Positions 38,850 through 49,859 of a DNA stretch of 64,000 bases are shown here, in pieces. The translations under genes were made by a program, and so were the position numbers. Source of the stretch: Balanoglossus misakiensis (lineage: Eukaryota > Hemichordata); the NCBI GenBank assembly GCA_040954595.2, contig CM082584.2, positions 6,634,001 through 6,698,000 of the forward strand, written 5' to 3'. Numbering within the stretch: position 1 is the first letter of the stretch; every line of letters starts with the position of its first letter. Under the pieces are notes generated by a model that saw only the letters and a list, made by a program, of their open reading frames with translations, did not search any database and was not told where the DNA came from.

Positions 38850-41800
38850 CTGGGTAAAAAAAAAAAAGCAAATGCATGGTGTATGTGTCAGTCTCGTAGA
38901 CACTGGAAAACTCAACATGTAGTTTTGCCTATTATTGCATATGTACTGTTCATAACCTTGTTGTAGCCCACAAAACAAAAGTGGTATTTTTCACAGGGAC
39001 TATTTTATCTCATTTGCATATCAACTGAGTTGGTATGCTAATGAGATAAAATAGTCCCTCGCTTCACTCGTGAAAGTACTGCTGCAGAATACACTGCATT
39101 ACTTGTGAAAAAAAACTTCCATGCGAGCACAGATCGCGCGCAGAAGTCATGGAGTTCTATCAATACACACATGTGAATTTAGACACAGGATAGAGAGTGT
39201 AACAAACCAGACCTTGTTCGCCTTTGAGGAACTGTTCCATTGCAGTGGTTAAATCCCAAATCTGGAATTGTTGAAGAAAACGATGATCACTGAGTGTCAT
39301 TTCATGAAATGAAAGTTAATTTACACATGTAGGTCCTGTCTGGTATTCATTTTCCGAAATGTTCTGTGCTTGGCTGAGGAAGTGTGAACCACTATCTTGG
39401 TTTGTAAAAAATCCAAGCTTTACTCAAATCACTTTCTGTTTAAATTTTGTGAAAACAAAATGATCAAACACCAAATCAGTACAATCCAATGTGTGCAATT
39501 CTTACTGATTTTCTTATTCCAAACCAAATACATAAATTTACTGCCAAACTAGAAAATAACCGTGCATGTCCCTTTACCTGTATGGCGCCATTGGTGTGGC
39601 CCGTGAAGAGATAGCGCCTGGGCCTGGAACCCATCCTGTTGGAGCCCTCACACTCATGAACGAGGAAACAGGAGATGTTGGACAAGTCCACGGAGGAGAT
39701 GATACAAACCCTGCGAACAGATCAGTCAGTATCGTCACTGTTGAAAATTATATTCACCAGAAGTCCGGAACTTGAATTCATTGTCAACAAAACCATTGGT
39801 CATTCAAGCAATGTACCGAGCATTTGATAAAAACAAGAAATCACACACTTGATGTGCAGAATAATCCTAAATGCGTTTCCTTACCTTTTGCCCGTGGACG
39901 AGAGTCTGACATAGACCTGATCAGTCTCCGGTACAACTTTCTGTATGAAGACCTGCATGTCATCCCTCTCGCCGTGAGGACCTGTGCGTCAATGTTACGG
40001 AATGCATTATACATTCACGGTATATGATCGCCTATGCAAATTTAGTTAGCGTTACCATGACAAATTGAGATCTAGCCAATCACAGATTTTCAGTGGGTGG
40101 CACACGCGAAAAACAAACAAACAGCGCCACCATATGTTCTTTCAATAGAACTCTAAAACATGCCATATATGGGCGTATGCAAATAAGAGGTTCTCGAACA
40201 GTGCTCGGGTTCATCGAGAACAACATCCTGGTATAACCCCTTCTAGACTCGATAGAATAATATACGACTGGTCAGGGTCACGACCCTAGTGTGTGCGAGC
40301 ATAATCATGACTGATGGGCAAGTTGACCTGACCAGCACAGAACATGTGTCTAACAGGTGAATTCTGGGAAATGCGGAACTGCTGGGGACTGAACCCATGC
40401 AATCAGACTCTCTCTCTCTCTGTCTCTCAATCAATCATACAGAGGTCAAATGCATGAGGGGAAAACATGAACCAGTACATCTGAATCAAAAGCTCTGTTC
40501 CTCTATGAAAAACTATCACCTTAGACTCATGTGAGTGAATGATAGCGTCTGTACGGGAGGCAACCCTCTACAACATACATTGATATGTAGGTGTTATAGA
40601 AGATTTTACCTTTTATCAAATCATGAAAATTAATTTCTCCTGCAGGCTGGAGTCCATATGTCAGTGATAACATTGACCCTTTCACCCCTCAGTTCCCTCT
40701 ATAGAGGTCCAACCTTACCATAGAAAACAATGGGTTTGGACTGAACCATGGTGGTGAAAGGGTTAAACTTAAACTTTAAAGCCACAGTGATGTGTAATTT
40801 TTACTCACCAATATCGTTCCCGGCTTGGTAGCTGCGGTCTGGAGCCCCGTCTTCCAGGGTCAACACTTTGAAAGACGCCACCGGAGTGGAGCCCGGCTGA
40901 GTCGACAGCATTCCGCGGAAACGGGTCACGTTCCAGGTGCGCGTGTGGTTGAACTCGGAGCACACTGCAAAGAGCAGAGAGGAAGACACAGGTTGTTTTG
41001 AATGCACTTCAACAATGCATGTTTTTTAAAATACAAAATACAATGTGATTTACATGTTTCTTGGAGAAACTTATAAAACTACACAAGTATTGAAAATAAA
41101 TTTGTCATAGAGACTGGTTTGTCACGAACCACTGCGATATAAACTGGTATGAAGAGTAAATGGAATTTAGTACAATGTATATCACACTCCAAAAATGAAT
41201 ACTGCATTCGCCTGATTCTGTCACCAAACAAGAACCACACAAATGAGCTCAGCACACATGCATGCACACAACCCTCCCCCTCCCCACACACACACAATGA
41301 GCCTAGCTTACCTGAAACCAGGTGTTTCTCTGACAACATGACCTTCACAACTGGACTCCTGTGCACGGTAAACGTCTGCAGGAGCTGCGGTCCGTGACCC
41401 ACAGTCTCTGGGTGTTGGACTATCACACGCACCGTCCCCGAACTCGTGCCGTACGCAATCTCTATCCAGTTGCCACTCAAACCTGTAGAAATATCACAGT
41501 CAGTTTACCAAATGATCCAAGCAGCGGATACACTTAGAAGTCAGAGAGAAGACTTTTGAAAATAGTGGAAAGAGTCTAATACAGTAAGGGAGGGACGGTG
41601 GAAAGTACAGTAACCACGGATACATGTTGATGATAGCCAATAAAATAAAACAAAATGTTAAAACACAAGGATACAAATGTAGCATGAAGTTTTATATACA
41701 CGTACGTGTACATGATTTTTAAAAAGCTCTGAATTGGAATTTCTGGATTTTTTTGCATCAGCTCTATAAATTTAGACATTACTTACTTGATTTAGGGGTT

Positions 41801-44800
41801 AAGTAGACACTGAGTGCAGTGATGGCATCATTGGACGGATCATGATACAACTCAGTCACCAGTAAATCATTGTCCTTCATCCGCAATGGGAATTTCTGCA
41901 TGTCTGGGAAGAGGTGGGAGATGAACGTTAAACTACTGGCAGCAGAATATGCCGTGTGCCAATGTGCAAATTAGAATTTATAACTTATGTACATATGTAC
42001 ATACATGTACTCATTCATACTTGTATTGCATGTACACATTATATGAGATTTTGAATGGTCTGATTTTATAAATGAAAACATTTTTTTCTGTCTATATTTG
42101 GTTATTGAAACACGGCTAAAGGCATTTCTATTCTATTCATTACAGCATACCAAAATACTAACGCAATTCCATTTGCCTACATAGCCTCTATATCATGAAA
42201 CAGCCAGGATGTGAGGTCAAGCAGGGGTCACACAAATGGCAAAAAGTGAGCCTTACCGATGTAATACACCGATCCATTACTGCATCCCAGCAGCAGATTG
42301 GAGCCGGCCGTGTCACAGCTCGTCACAGGATGAACTTCTTGAACCTGCCAATTCTGTGTCATGGCGTGCCACACTCCAACTTTGCCAGTAGAGCTAGTGG
42401 CAACCAACTGACTGCCTATGAAAAACAGGGCATCGACTGGTACACCCAGATTAAATGTTCCTGTAATTGAGGAAAAAAAAGAATCATACAGTAAGTCACT
42501 CTTGAGCAAAACTTGAACAGGTTTTTGCTACCTAGGTGAGTGATAAAAATTTCATGTGATCAATAGAATATCAAGATGGCAGATTTTTGCCAAGTGTAAT
42601 AAATTGAGTCCTATATGCTTGTTGCAAACACAGACCATTTAGCAATAAAAAGGCCATGGTGTACAGGTAATCTTTCAGCTTTCCAAACTCTTACTACAGT
42701 TCAGTGAGTTGACATTTTACCACTGTAACAATGAAACATGACCCCCCTAGCATGAAATTCAAACCTTACTACATGGCAACTTTTTTGTTATTAAAATCGA
42801 TGTCACCCTAAATAATATCTACTGCCTCCCTACTCCGCGAGTGGAACAACCTGACACCAGCATTAAACAACTGGGGGCTGTAACACTCTGTCGAAGGACA
42901 CAGGGGTGTGTGTGTGCGCACATATCACATACACTTACCGATCTCGCTGCGCAGACTACCATCTTGACAACACCACAGCCTGACGGTGGAGCCGTAGGAG
43001 ACGGCCACCATCTTCTCCCGGTTATCCCCCTGGTTGACGCCGGTCACCTTGGCGTTGAGCGCCAGCCTCTCCACGGTGCGCTCCAGGTGCGGGCTGGTGA
43101 ACACCAGGTGCCAGCCCGTGGACTCCTTGATGCGGTAACAGCAGACAAAGTGCGGGTAGGCCACGGCGATCCAGTTGTGGTGACCGCGGATCAGGATGAC
43201 CTTCCTGGGATCGAGCGACACGTCTGGAAAGTCGACGAGAGAATGTGGGAAGGCATAAATGAAAAACGTCATTTGGGTGTATGAAGTCATCATAACTGTT
43301 CGATCTTACAAGACACAATCTATGTAACACACTTATGCACAACTGCTGTGCTTTACATATACAGTAAAACAGGAAATTTTTGCGACAGGAAATTTTCGCG
43401 ATATCAACAGAGGTGACTGTTTCGCTACGATAAATTTTCACATTCTCTTATCTCTGAAAAATATTCTATTGTACAAATTATTCTTTTGCGACTATTCATT
43501 TTCGTATTTTTATAGCTCTTGCGAAGTTCCTGAAAATTTATTGTTTGCGAAAATTTCCCATTTTACAGTATTTCCATCTTTACAGAAAACAAGCATTAAA
43601 CAGTTCTGTATTCTTCTATATAAACCACCTTACCAGTCAGCCCAATGTCAAGGTCAGATCGAGAGTAACCACTGTCGCTGGGTATGTTGATCTGTGAATC
43701 TCGGGCGGACGCAACTCTGTCTCGTGGCTGCAATGGCAGCTGGGGACGGTTTCTAAGCTCAGCCTCACCAACAGTGTGAACCCGTCGGTCTCTCAACGGA
43801 AATGCTATGAAAGAGAAGCAAAATATGGTATTAATCTTGATATTCCTTCAAAGGGAAGATAGAGATTGCATGGGTCACCGTCAGCCCAACCAAGTTTTTG
43901 AAAAGACATTTGAATGAACTGATATGTCTTATGCTTGGCGTGCTGACTACACTTTCTTGTTCTTCTCCCAAGTCGGGATTAAAATTCAAATACCGATAAA
44001 CAGGAAGTTTTGTGATTAAACTACAAGTTGAAGTACGAAATATAATCAGCTCTATCTAGGTCTCCTTCTGACTCTAACACATGCACAGTAAACTCTGATG
44101 AAATCCACTCACTTCAGCATAAGAGTGGCAAAGTTAGAATCGAGCATTGAAAGCTTTGACTGATCATCACTTAACCATTTCACCCCTACCTCCCTGTGAA
44201 TGGTTTAACCTTACCACCGTAAACAATGTGATCAAACCACACTCTGGTGATGACAGGATCAAACACATGAACTATATGTACTAAACATCTGACAATTTTT
44301 TGATCGTAAATTTATAATTAGCTGTTTAACACTGTACTCAGCTTTTTATAACTAACAACCTGAAGAGTAGGTACATGTATCCCAGATATGCAAGTTTGAA
44401 TAATCATTTTTTTTTTCATAGCTGGATATGTTTCTCAAACAGAAGTTGTTCCACATGACTGAGTGGTCACAGAGTTGACCTTTGACCTTACCAGCAGCCG
44501 GCAGATATCCATGGAATAACACAGTGCCACAGGATGACCTTTCCAACTCTTCACAGAACATCAATTTTTTCACTGTAAATATTTAGAGAAACCAGAAGAA
44601 AACATGCCTTTAAAAAAAACTGAAGTATTTATGACATTCCTGTGTATTCACAGGAGTGAGAGAGTGTTACAGTTGCGATGACCCATTTCAAGCTTGACAC
44701 CATTCTCCATTTCGTGAACAGGGTTATTGCAGTTCAACTTTCATTAGCTATAAATTTTGGACATTTTTCAGTATTGTTGTTTTGTGTACCTCACAGAATT

Positions 44801-46474
44801 TCTTGTTTTATTCATTACAGCATGCCAAAATACTAATGCAATTCCATTTGCCTACATCGGCCATTGTTGTTGGCAATGGCATTCTAGTCCAGTCTTGAAT
44901 TATTCAATTGTCAACCAAAAACAGGCATGCTGTTGACTAGATTTTGAGAATGAAACTTTCTTAATGAACCCTGGATAAATACCGTAGTAAGAGCAAACAT
45001 CGAACAACCTCCTTAGAGCAGTAAGCTGCAGAGCAGAGGGACCCTTTGGCAAATACTTTTGTGTGTAATGAGTCTGGCTCTTCGAATGGACTGCATATGT
45101 ACCAGTATGACAGTCACAGTCACACCACATTGGAGAAAACTCTGAGAAACATTTCAAACTATGTGTGTCAGCCTACCTAGGGGTGTGATCCCATAAAATT
45201 CAGCTTCATGTCGTAGCGCTGGTATATTCAGCTCTTTGAGGTCCAAATCTTTGGTTCTCAGGTAAGTGAGAATCGGTACAAACAGGTTTGGATCTCGGTC
45301 AATGAATATCTGTGAAATAAGAAAGTAGGATTGTTTTCTTTTGGCTTTGATAAAATGCAAAAAAATAAAGGTGGGTTTTCAGTGGTAGAATTGTGTTCTC
45401 TATATTTTTATTATCCTAGAACATATGTGGGTACATTTGCACTCTTGGAAAAAAATATTACTTGCTAATGTAATGAGTAACATTTTATGAATGCCATGAC
45501 AAGTACAATGTACACTGTATCATGTATGGTTTCTATTTTGCTTTTTGCTGTCTATGATTAGTTTGATATAAAAGATAATATCAATCCACATATATGCAGG
45601 TACATAATCACACAGTGTATTCTGTAACTTGTATGAAAATGAAATTGTGATGTTCTTTATTTCTTGGTTGAAAAAGTACAAGATGACATTACTTACTGCC
45701 CCATTTTCATCCTTCAGAGAAGCGATCCGACCACTCAGCAAGCTGAGGTGTAAAAAAAGAAAGAGAAATGTTGTTGTATCTGTGGAATTTTAAGACACAC
45801 TCAAATAACAAGATCATTAATGGCTGATCTTTTCAATAGTTAATAAATGCATGTACATGTACTTCATTTACCTCGAGAAGAAAGAATCCACGACCCAGGT
45901 CAAAGTCTGTCTTGATGTTGAAAACCTGATAGTGAAAACAAGATAAAAACACTGACTGTATGCGATAATGTTTGAATGCTTGTAATCATCATACTGTCTA
46001 CATGTGACGATGGCAGAATCATGCTTTGGATATTCTACCTGACAATGCCTGAAGATAAAATGATGCAGTTTAAATCTGACATTATTCAATTGTCATGTGT
46101 CATTCATATTAAAGGATCAAGGTTTCTCCATCTATGCTAATAAAATGCCCTCAGTGCACAAAAGAGTATTCTTAGCTTGTACATTCTGTCAAGTCTAAAA
46201 ATATACATGGGTGTGTCCCTGTCGTGTCCGGATAGTGGGCGTTTAAGGCGAGTCTCTTTATGCCACCCTAACTGGCAAGATCACAGGGTCCAAATGAGAA
46301 AAAGGCTTGTACATAAAGCAATTAGAAATATATATTTTCGACTCAAGGATATACTAGAATTTAAAAAGTTCAGAGAATTCTCAGTACAACACTGCAAAAA
46401 TATTAAACATGTACATACCTGGTACCACCCACATTTAGGTTGATGATTTCCCCTGGGCAGGGGAAATAATTCAT
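38569..46474 (-). CDS. KCTD3: KCTD3/SHKBP1-like BTB and beta-propeller protein (15 exons)
   Basis: Single ortholog of vertebrate KCTD3 and SHKBP1. Known roles in vertebrates: KCTD3 binds HCN3 channels and raises their surface level; SHKBP1 binds CIN85/SH3KBP1 and affects EGFR turnover. Coding exons on minus: 46419-46474, 45872-45925, 45697-45742, 45177-45309, 44492-44572, 43634-43804, 42939-43223, 42257-42460, 41787-41903, 41312-41482, 40809-40964, 39885-39981, 39578-39710, 39213-39261, 38569-38849. All phases join and total 678 codons (677 aa; SHKBP1 is about 707, KCTD3 about 815). Residues 8-96 are the BTB/T1 domain ([39 protein letters not shown]). Then come [18 protein letters not shown], a poorly conserved linker (124-180), the WD-type propeller (181-584) and a Ser/Gly-rich tail. 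It is head-to-head with ERI3. Confidence 0.95.
38996..39058. repeat. Near-perfect hairpin in KCTD3 intron 14
   Basis: AGGGACTATTTTATCTCATT is followed, after a short spacer, by its inverse AATGAGATAAAATAGTCCCT. The stem is about 27 bases with a central TCAACTGAGTTGG loop. It may be a tiny MITE or a recombination product. Confidence 0.88.
39213..43223 (-). CDS. KCTD3: KCTD3 exons 7-14: beta-propeller domain
   Basis: Eight exons encoding the strongly conserved repeat region. Signature segments are [106 protein letters not shown] and IWDLTTAM. Donor and acceptor dinucleotides are canonical throughout. The donor after exon 14 (GTCTGG) is weak, but the join to the next exon is in phase and restores conserved sequence. 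Confidence 0.92.
40122..40195. repeat. Dispersed repeat, copy 2 of 3 (KCTD3 intron 11 side of exon 12)
   Basis: Blocks GCGCCACC, ACATGCC, CATATATGG and TATGCAAATAAGAGG match the order of 5729-5818 and 56970-57045. It contains a perfect CArG box (CCATATATGG, 40163-40172). Confidence 0.45.
40675..40765. mobile_element. Short MITE (AACCCTTTCACC ends), copy 2, in KCTD3 intron
   Basis: Starts CCCTTTCACCCC and ends GGTGGTGAAAGGGTTA. The inside reads AGGTCCAACCTTACCATAG then AAAACAATGGGTTTGGACTG. The copy at 55759-55849 is the same element in the opposite orientation. Confidence 0.75.
42133..42183 (+). repeat. About 48-base repeated segment, copy 1
   Basis: TTACAGCATACCAAAATACT and the following AATTCCATTTGCCTACAT recur with two differences at 44809-44856, both within KCTD3 introns. 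Confidence 0.8.
43360..43570. mobile_element. MITE, Tc1/mariner-like ends, copy 2, in KCTD3 intron 6
   Basis: Starts TACAGTAAAACAGGAAATTT and ends AAATTTCCCATTTTACAGTA, flanked by TA. It fills about half of the 410-base intron between exons 6 and 7. Same family as 1747-1952. Confidence 0.82.
44171..44262. mobile_element. Short MITE, degenerate copy 3, in KCTD3 intron 5
   Basis: TTAACCATTTCACCCC, then CCTTACCACCGTAAACAATG and CTGGTGATGACAGGAT, aligning with copies at 40675 and 55759. The right terminus is decayed. Confidence 0.55.
44809..44856 (+). repeat. About 48-base repeated segment, copy 2
   Basis: Second copy of the segment at 42133-42183; same orientation, 2.7 kb away in another intron of the same gene. 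Confidence 0.8.
45177..46474 (-). CDS. KCTD3: KCTD3 exons 1-4: BTB/T1 domain
   Basis: Exon 1 starts at ATG 46474-46472 ([18 protein letters not shown]) and ends in phase 2 before GTATGT. Exon 2 restores [18 protein letters not shown]. Exon 3 is only 46 bases ([16 protein letters not shown]). Exon 4 finishes the fold with FIDRDPNLF and [10 protein letters not shown]. The T1-type BTB of KCTD proteins forms oligomers. The start was chosen because it is the first ATG in frame with the conserved NVGG segment and leaves the short N-terminus usual before it. Confidence 0.92.
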
Positions 46475-47088
46475 CGTGCCGCACAGTACCACGTACAGAC
46501 TTGAGAACAGAGCCAAATAATGGATAGATAGTGACGCCTTTTCGAAACGACGTCAGACGTGAGAAGGTTTAAATTTCAAATTCATGTATGCACCTACGGA
46601 CAACAACATCACCGATGACCTTCATGTCAGTTGTCACACTGCATGCACTCGACTCACAGACGTTATTTTTTCCCAATTTCAACGCATTTGAAGGCGAATA
46701 CTTTCGCCGAAAGTGTCCTCTAATCAAGCTGTACTTAATCTGCTGTCCGTACGCTCCAGGTTCACTCACATTCACAGGACTTCAAGCCGTCCACACTTCT
46801 CTGAATCCGCAGATAGACAACTCTTGCATTATTTTGTCTTCGCCAGACAGTTGGGGTCAAAGGTTATCCGCATGCGCAGTTGTCGGAAATGTAAAAACAC
46901 GGAAGTGGCCGTTGCTTCACGTTGTGCAACTGCATTGTGGTTCAGTAACTTACCTTTACGTTCAAATGACGATCACAAAGTTACAATTGCCCAACACTTC
47001 ATGAAAGCTAGAGCGCTGACATTTTTTCGTGCGACTTTCGGCAATAGACTGCGAAAGAAACAAACCGCGCGCCTCTGTTAGTGTTACC
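46475..47088. promoter_or_regulatory. Shared bidirectional promoter region, KCTD3 (-) / ERI3 (+)
   Basis: Only 614 bases separate the two divergent start codons, so both 5' UTRs and core promoters must lie here. No clear TATA box. The stretch 46850-47080 is relatively CpG-rich (GCATGCGCAG, CACGTTG, CCGCGCGCC). Some sequence could be coding in a longer ERI3 form, because the ERI3 frame stays open back to an ATG at 47029. Confidence 0.65.
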
Positions 47089-48976
47089 ATGGCAGTGCAC
47101 TCACCACAAAGTACACGTGCGGAAAGCAATTTCCCCTCTCAGAATTTCGACTTCTTTCTAGTTTTGGACTTCGAGGCAACGTGTGACAATGCTACGAAGG
47201 TCGTACCACAGGTTAGGCACAAAACATCGGAGGATTCTTTCGTGCACTCACTTTTATCACAAATGGGGGGGGGGGATAACCGTGTATTGATGATAATACT
47301 CAATCCAAGCAAGTTTTGCATCAACAGTTTCATGAGTTGTTGTTAAACTTCTGGAATCAGAACTAATCAACTAAGCCAATAAAGTTGTAATTCTGACATA
47401 TTTGGGGGGGGGGAATGGCTTGTTACATCGAAATAAGCGATTTGGGTAAACAACAATCAGTAATTTGGGTTAACAAGAACCAGTAATTATAATAGTTTTC
47501 CTTTTCTTTATTTCAAGGAAATCATCGAACTTCCAGTGTTAAAGATAAGTGGTAAAACATTTGAAACTGAAGATGTATTCCATACCTATGTGCGACCTAC
47601 AGCAAATCCACAACTAACTCCTTTCTGTACAGAGGTAATAAAACTAATCATGCATAAACCTGGGTGGAAAAGGGGCTTTAGTGATGTTTGAACATTTGTG
47701 TACCAGTATGAATAGAGCTGTAAGTGTTTCCATTTTGAAATTTCAGCTGACTGGCATCACACAAGACAAAGTAGATGGAAAACCAACACTTCAGGAGGCA
47801 ATGAAGGTATAAAACATGCTCTTTTTTGCTTTTGGTTCGCAGACAGATTTTCTTGTCTGATTATTTTGTTCCTTTTTGCGTTCACATCAGTTAAACATAA
47901 ACTTTAACTCGAAAATTTCAGATGTTTGACAAATGGATGGGAGATCACGGCCTTCTCGACGGTCAGCATTCGTTCGTCTTTGTTACATGTGGTGACTGGG
48001 ACCTCAAGATAATGTAAGTATACCAATATCTTTGTAAGGAAAAACTCCTGCAGACTCTTGCAGTACAATTGCTGCCCTGGCCAGGCTATGACATCATCTG
48101 CATGCGTCTTATCCTACTTTTGTTTTATGCAGGTTACCAGGCCAGTGCAAACACTTTGGACTTCACCATCCGCAGTATTTTAAAACCTGGATTAACATTA
48201 AGAGGGTGAGCTCATCTACAATTATTAAATCACTCATGAATCAGTGGGTTCCCCTTATCAGTACATAGTACTAGACAGCTTAAGTGATACCAGGGTTCCA
48301 GATCATTTAATACCATGAACATTCAAACTTCATGAAACAGGACAAATTTCTCCAATGATCATTGAACGCCACGTTTAATTATATAACAGCCATTTTCCAA
48401 CCGCTGTGGAATATCCAAAGTAGGCATGATGGGAATGCTGAGGGAGCTTAACCTAGTGCATCATGGGAGACATCATTCTGGTATAGGTAAGCAGGGAATG
48501 GGGTAAAACCTTCACGAATCAAACTCCTTCTGTCTGTCTGTGCACTTACTTTAAGGCTTTTCAACATGTGATGGGTCGGTACCCCAAGCATGTTGGCAGG
48601 CTTAGACATCGCACATCAAGGTAGACACCACAGTGGTATAGGTAAGCACGTATGACAGAGATTTTCCATGAGTAGCACGATATTCGGTCTTCTAAAATCA
48701 TGTGTTAGTTCTTACTAATATGCTGACAGTCATTTGCAAACACCACTGCTTCAAGTCTTTGAGAAGAGTCATTGTTATACCTGCAGTTTTACACCAAAGT
48801 AATCCGATAGGATAGATTTTTCACTTTCCATGGTAACTGTGGCTAAATTTGCATGGGTTACTGACTGACTGTATACCTTTATTTTTTGTCTTTCAGACGA
48901 CTGCAGGAATATCGCTAATATACTTCGAGCACTAGCTGAGAAGGAGTGTGTCTTCCGACCTACCTACAGACTCTGA
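47089..48976 (+). CDS. ERI3: ERI3-type 3'-5' exoribonuclease (DEDDh family)
   Basis: Predicted RNA 3'-5' exonuclease of the ERI1/ERI3 family; ERI1 trims small RNAs and histone mRNA and 5.8S rRNA ends, while ERI3 is less studied. Exons: 47089-47211, 47518-47634, 47747-47806, 47922-48013, 48133-48205, 48390-48486 (6a) or 48556-48641 (6b), 48897-48976. With 6a the coding length is 642 bases (213 aa), close to a bare catalytic domain. DEDDh residues: D27 and E29 in LVLDFEAT, D125 in VTCGDWDL, H184 in GRHHSGI and D188/D189 in DDCRNIANIL. The start ATG at 47089 has good context (TTACCATGG); an in-frame ATG at 47029 could add 20 residues. The frame around exon 6 is abnormal (see the two exon entries). 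Confidence 0.9.
48390..48486 (+). CDS. ERI3: ERI3 exon 6a (one of two tandem copies)
   Basis: Acceptor ATATAACAG and donor GTAAGC. The 97-base exon, phase 0 in and phase 1 out, keeps the frame open and encodes GMMGMLRELNLVHHGRHHSGI, matching ERI3 up to the catalytic His. Its first 11 codons (PFSNRCGISKV) do not look like the family. In another frame the same bases read AVEYPK, which does resemble the expected AxxxVMGxYPK. So a past frame slip has probably altered this stretch. Confidence 0.7.
48556..48641 (+). pseudogene. ERI3: ERI3 exon 6b: second copy, frame broken
   Basis: Acceptor ACTTTAAG and donor GTAAGC. The first half, in phase with exon 5, reads AFQHVMGRYPKHV, very like the family. 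The second half, MLAGLDIAHQGRHHSGI, lies in another frame. Read straight on, the exon meets a stop (TAG at 48621). It is 86 bases, 11 fewer than 6a, so using it shifts the frame of the last exon. Either it is a decaying duplicate, a splicing switch leading to a truncated product, or the sequence has an indel error after YPK. Confidence 0.65.
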
Positions 48977-49525
48977 TAAAACGTGACCGCAAAGAACTAT
49001 AGTTTCATCACCGTAGTGTTAACTTTGGTTCCACGATTGTGTGAACCCTTTCCTGGGTCATCTTTGCCAACTGTTTTTTGTTGTGGGACCTCAAAACACA
49101 GCTGGTAATAATACAGAGAACGGAAGATATGAAAATGTTTGCGTCACGTTTCGGTCATAGGATCCCCTGCAGTTGGCAAAGACAGCCCCCTTTTCTCATC
49201 AAGCTTCAAGTGTTTGGGAGCAGGACCACGTGAAAAAGTGCAAGTCACTATGAATCTCTGGAAAGGCGTCATGGGGAATAGATAGATAACCTTTGTCTAG
49301 AATTCTTATTTTCTACAAGATAAATCTGCAGTTTGAAGTGAAAATGGGATATATTTACATCCTCCTAGCTGGGCAATGTATCTTACAACGATGCTTGCCA
49401 TATGTATACCAAACCCCCTTTCGCATCATATTTATCTGTACAATTAACGAATTCTGTTCACATCACAAGGGTCCTCTCTCAACTCTCGGCTGAAATGTCA
49501 TTGGGTAAGAGGGAAGTATTGTACA

Positions 49526-49531
49526 AATAAA
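49526..49531 (+). terminator. Polyadenylation signal AATAAA, likely ERI3
   Basis: First canonical AATAAA downstream of the ERI3 stop codon (about 550 bases), in GTACAAATAAAAATTT. Confidence 0.5.
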
Positions 49532-49660
49532 AATTTCCTCCTACAGCATAGGTCATATTCCTGGACTTCGTTGATTTTTTCTTCTCACCAAAAATGTGAA
49601 AAATTTGACAAGCGAAAAACACGGACATACATCATCATCCCAGAACACAAACACGCAGCA

Positions 49661-49859
49661 TGAGGGATCAACCATTTGATTTGGGGGGGGGGGGTAGGTA
49701 GTGTATTTCTGGGAAAAATTGTTGGCATATGGTGCCTGGGTAAAAAAAAAATCTATAATGCCTTGTGGGCTGGAAATCGAATAAAAATTTGCTGGCTGAA
49801 AAAAATGCCGACATACCTAAACTCTCCACCCCCTCAAAATCAAATGGTTCGTCCCTAAG
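49661..49859. mobile_element. MITE with AGGGANNAACCATTTGATTT ends, copy 2
   Basis: The left end is GAGGGATCAACCATTTGATT plus a long G-run. The right end, read on minus, is TTAGGGACGAACCATTTGAT then TTTGAGGGGG. Same family as 26473-26680. Confidence 0.8.

Noticed and set aside
42841-43284. Plus-strand ORF of 147 codons
   Set aside because: Antisense shadow of KCTD3 exon 7.
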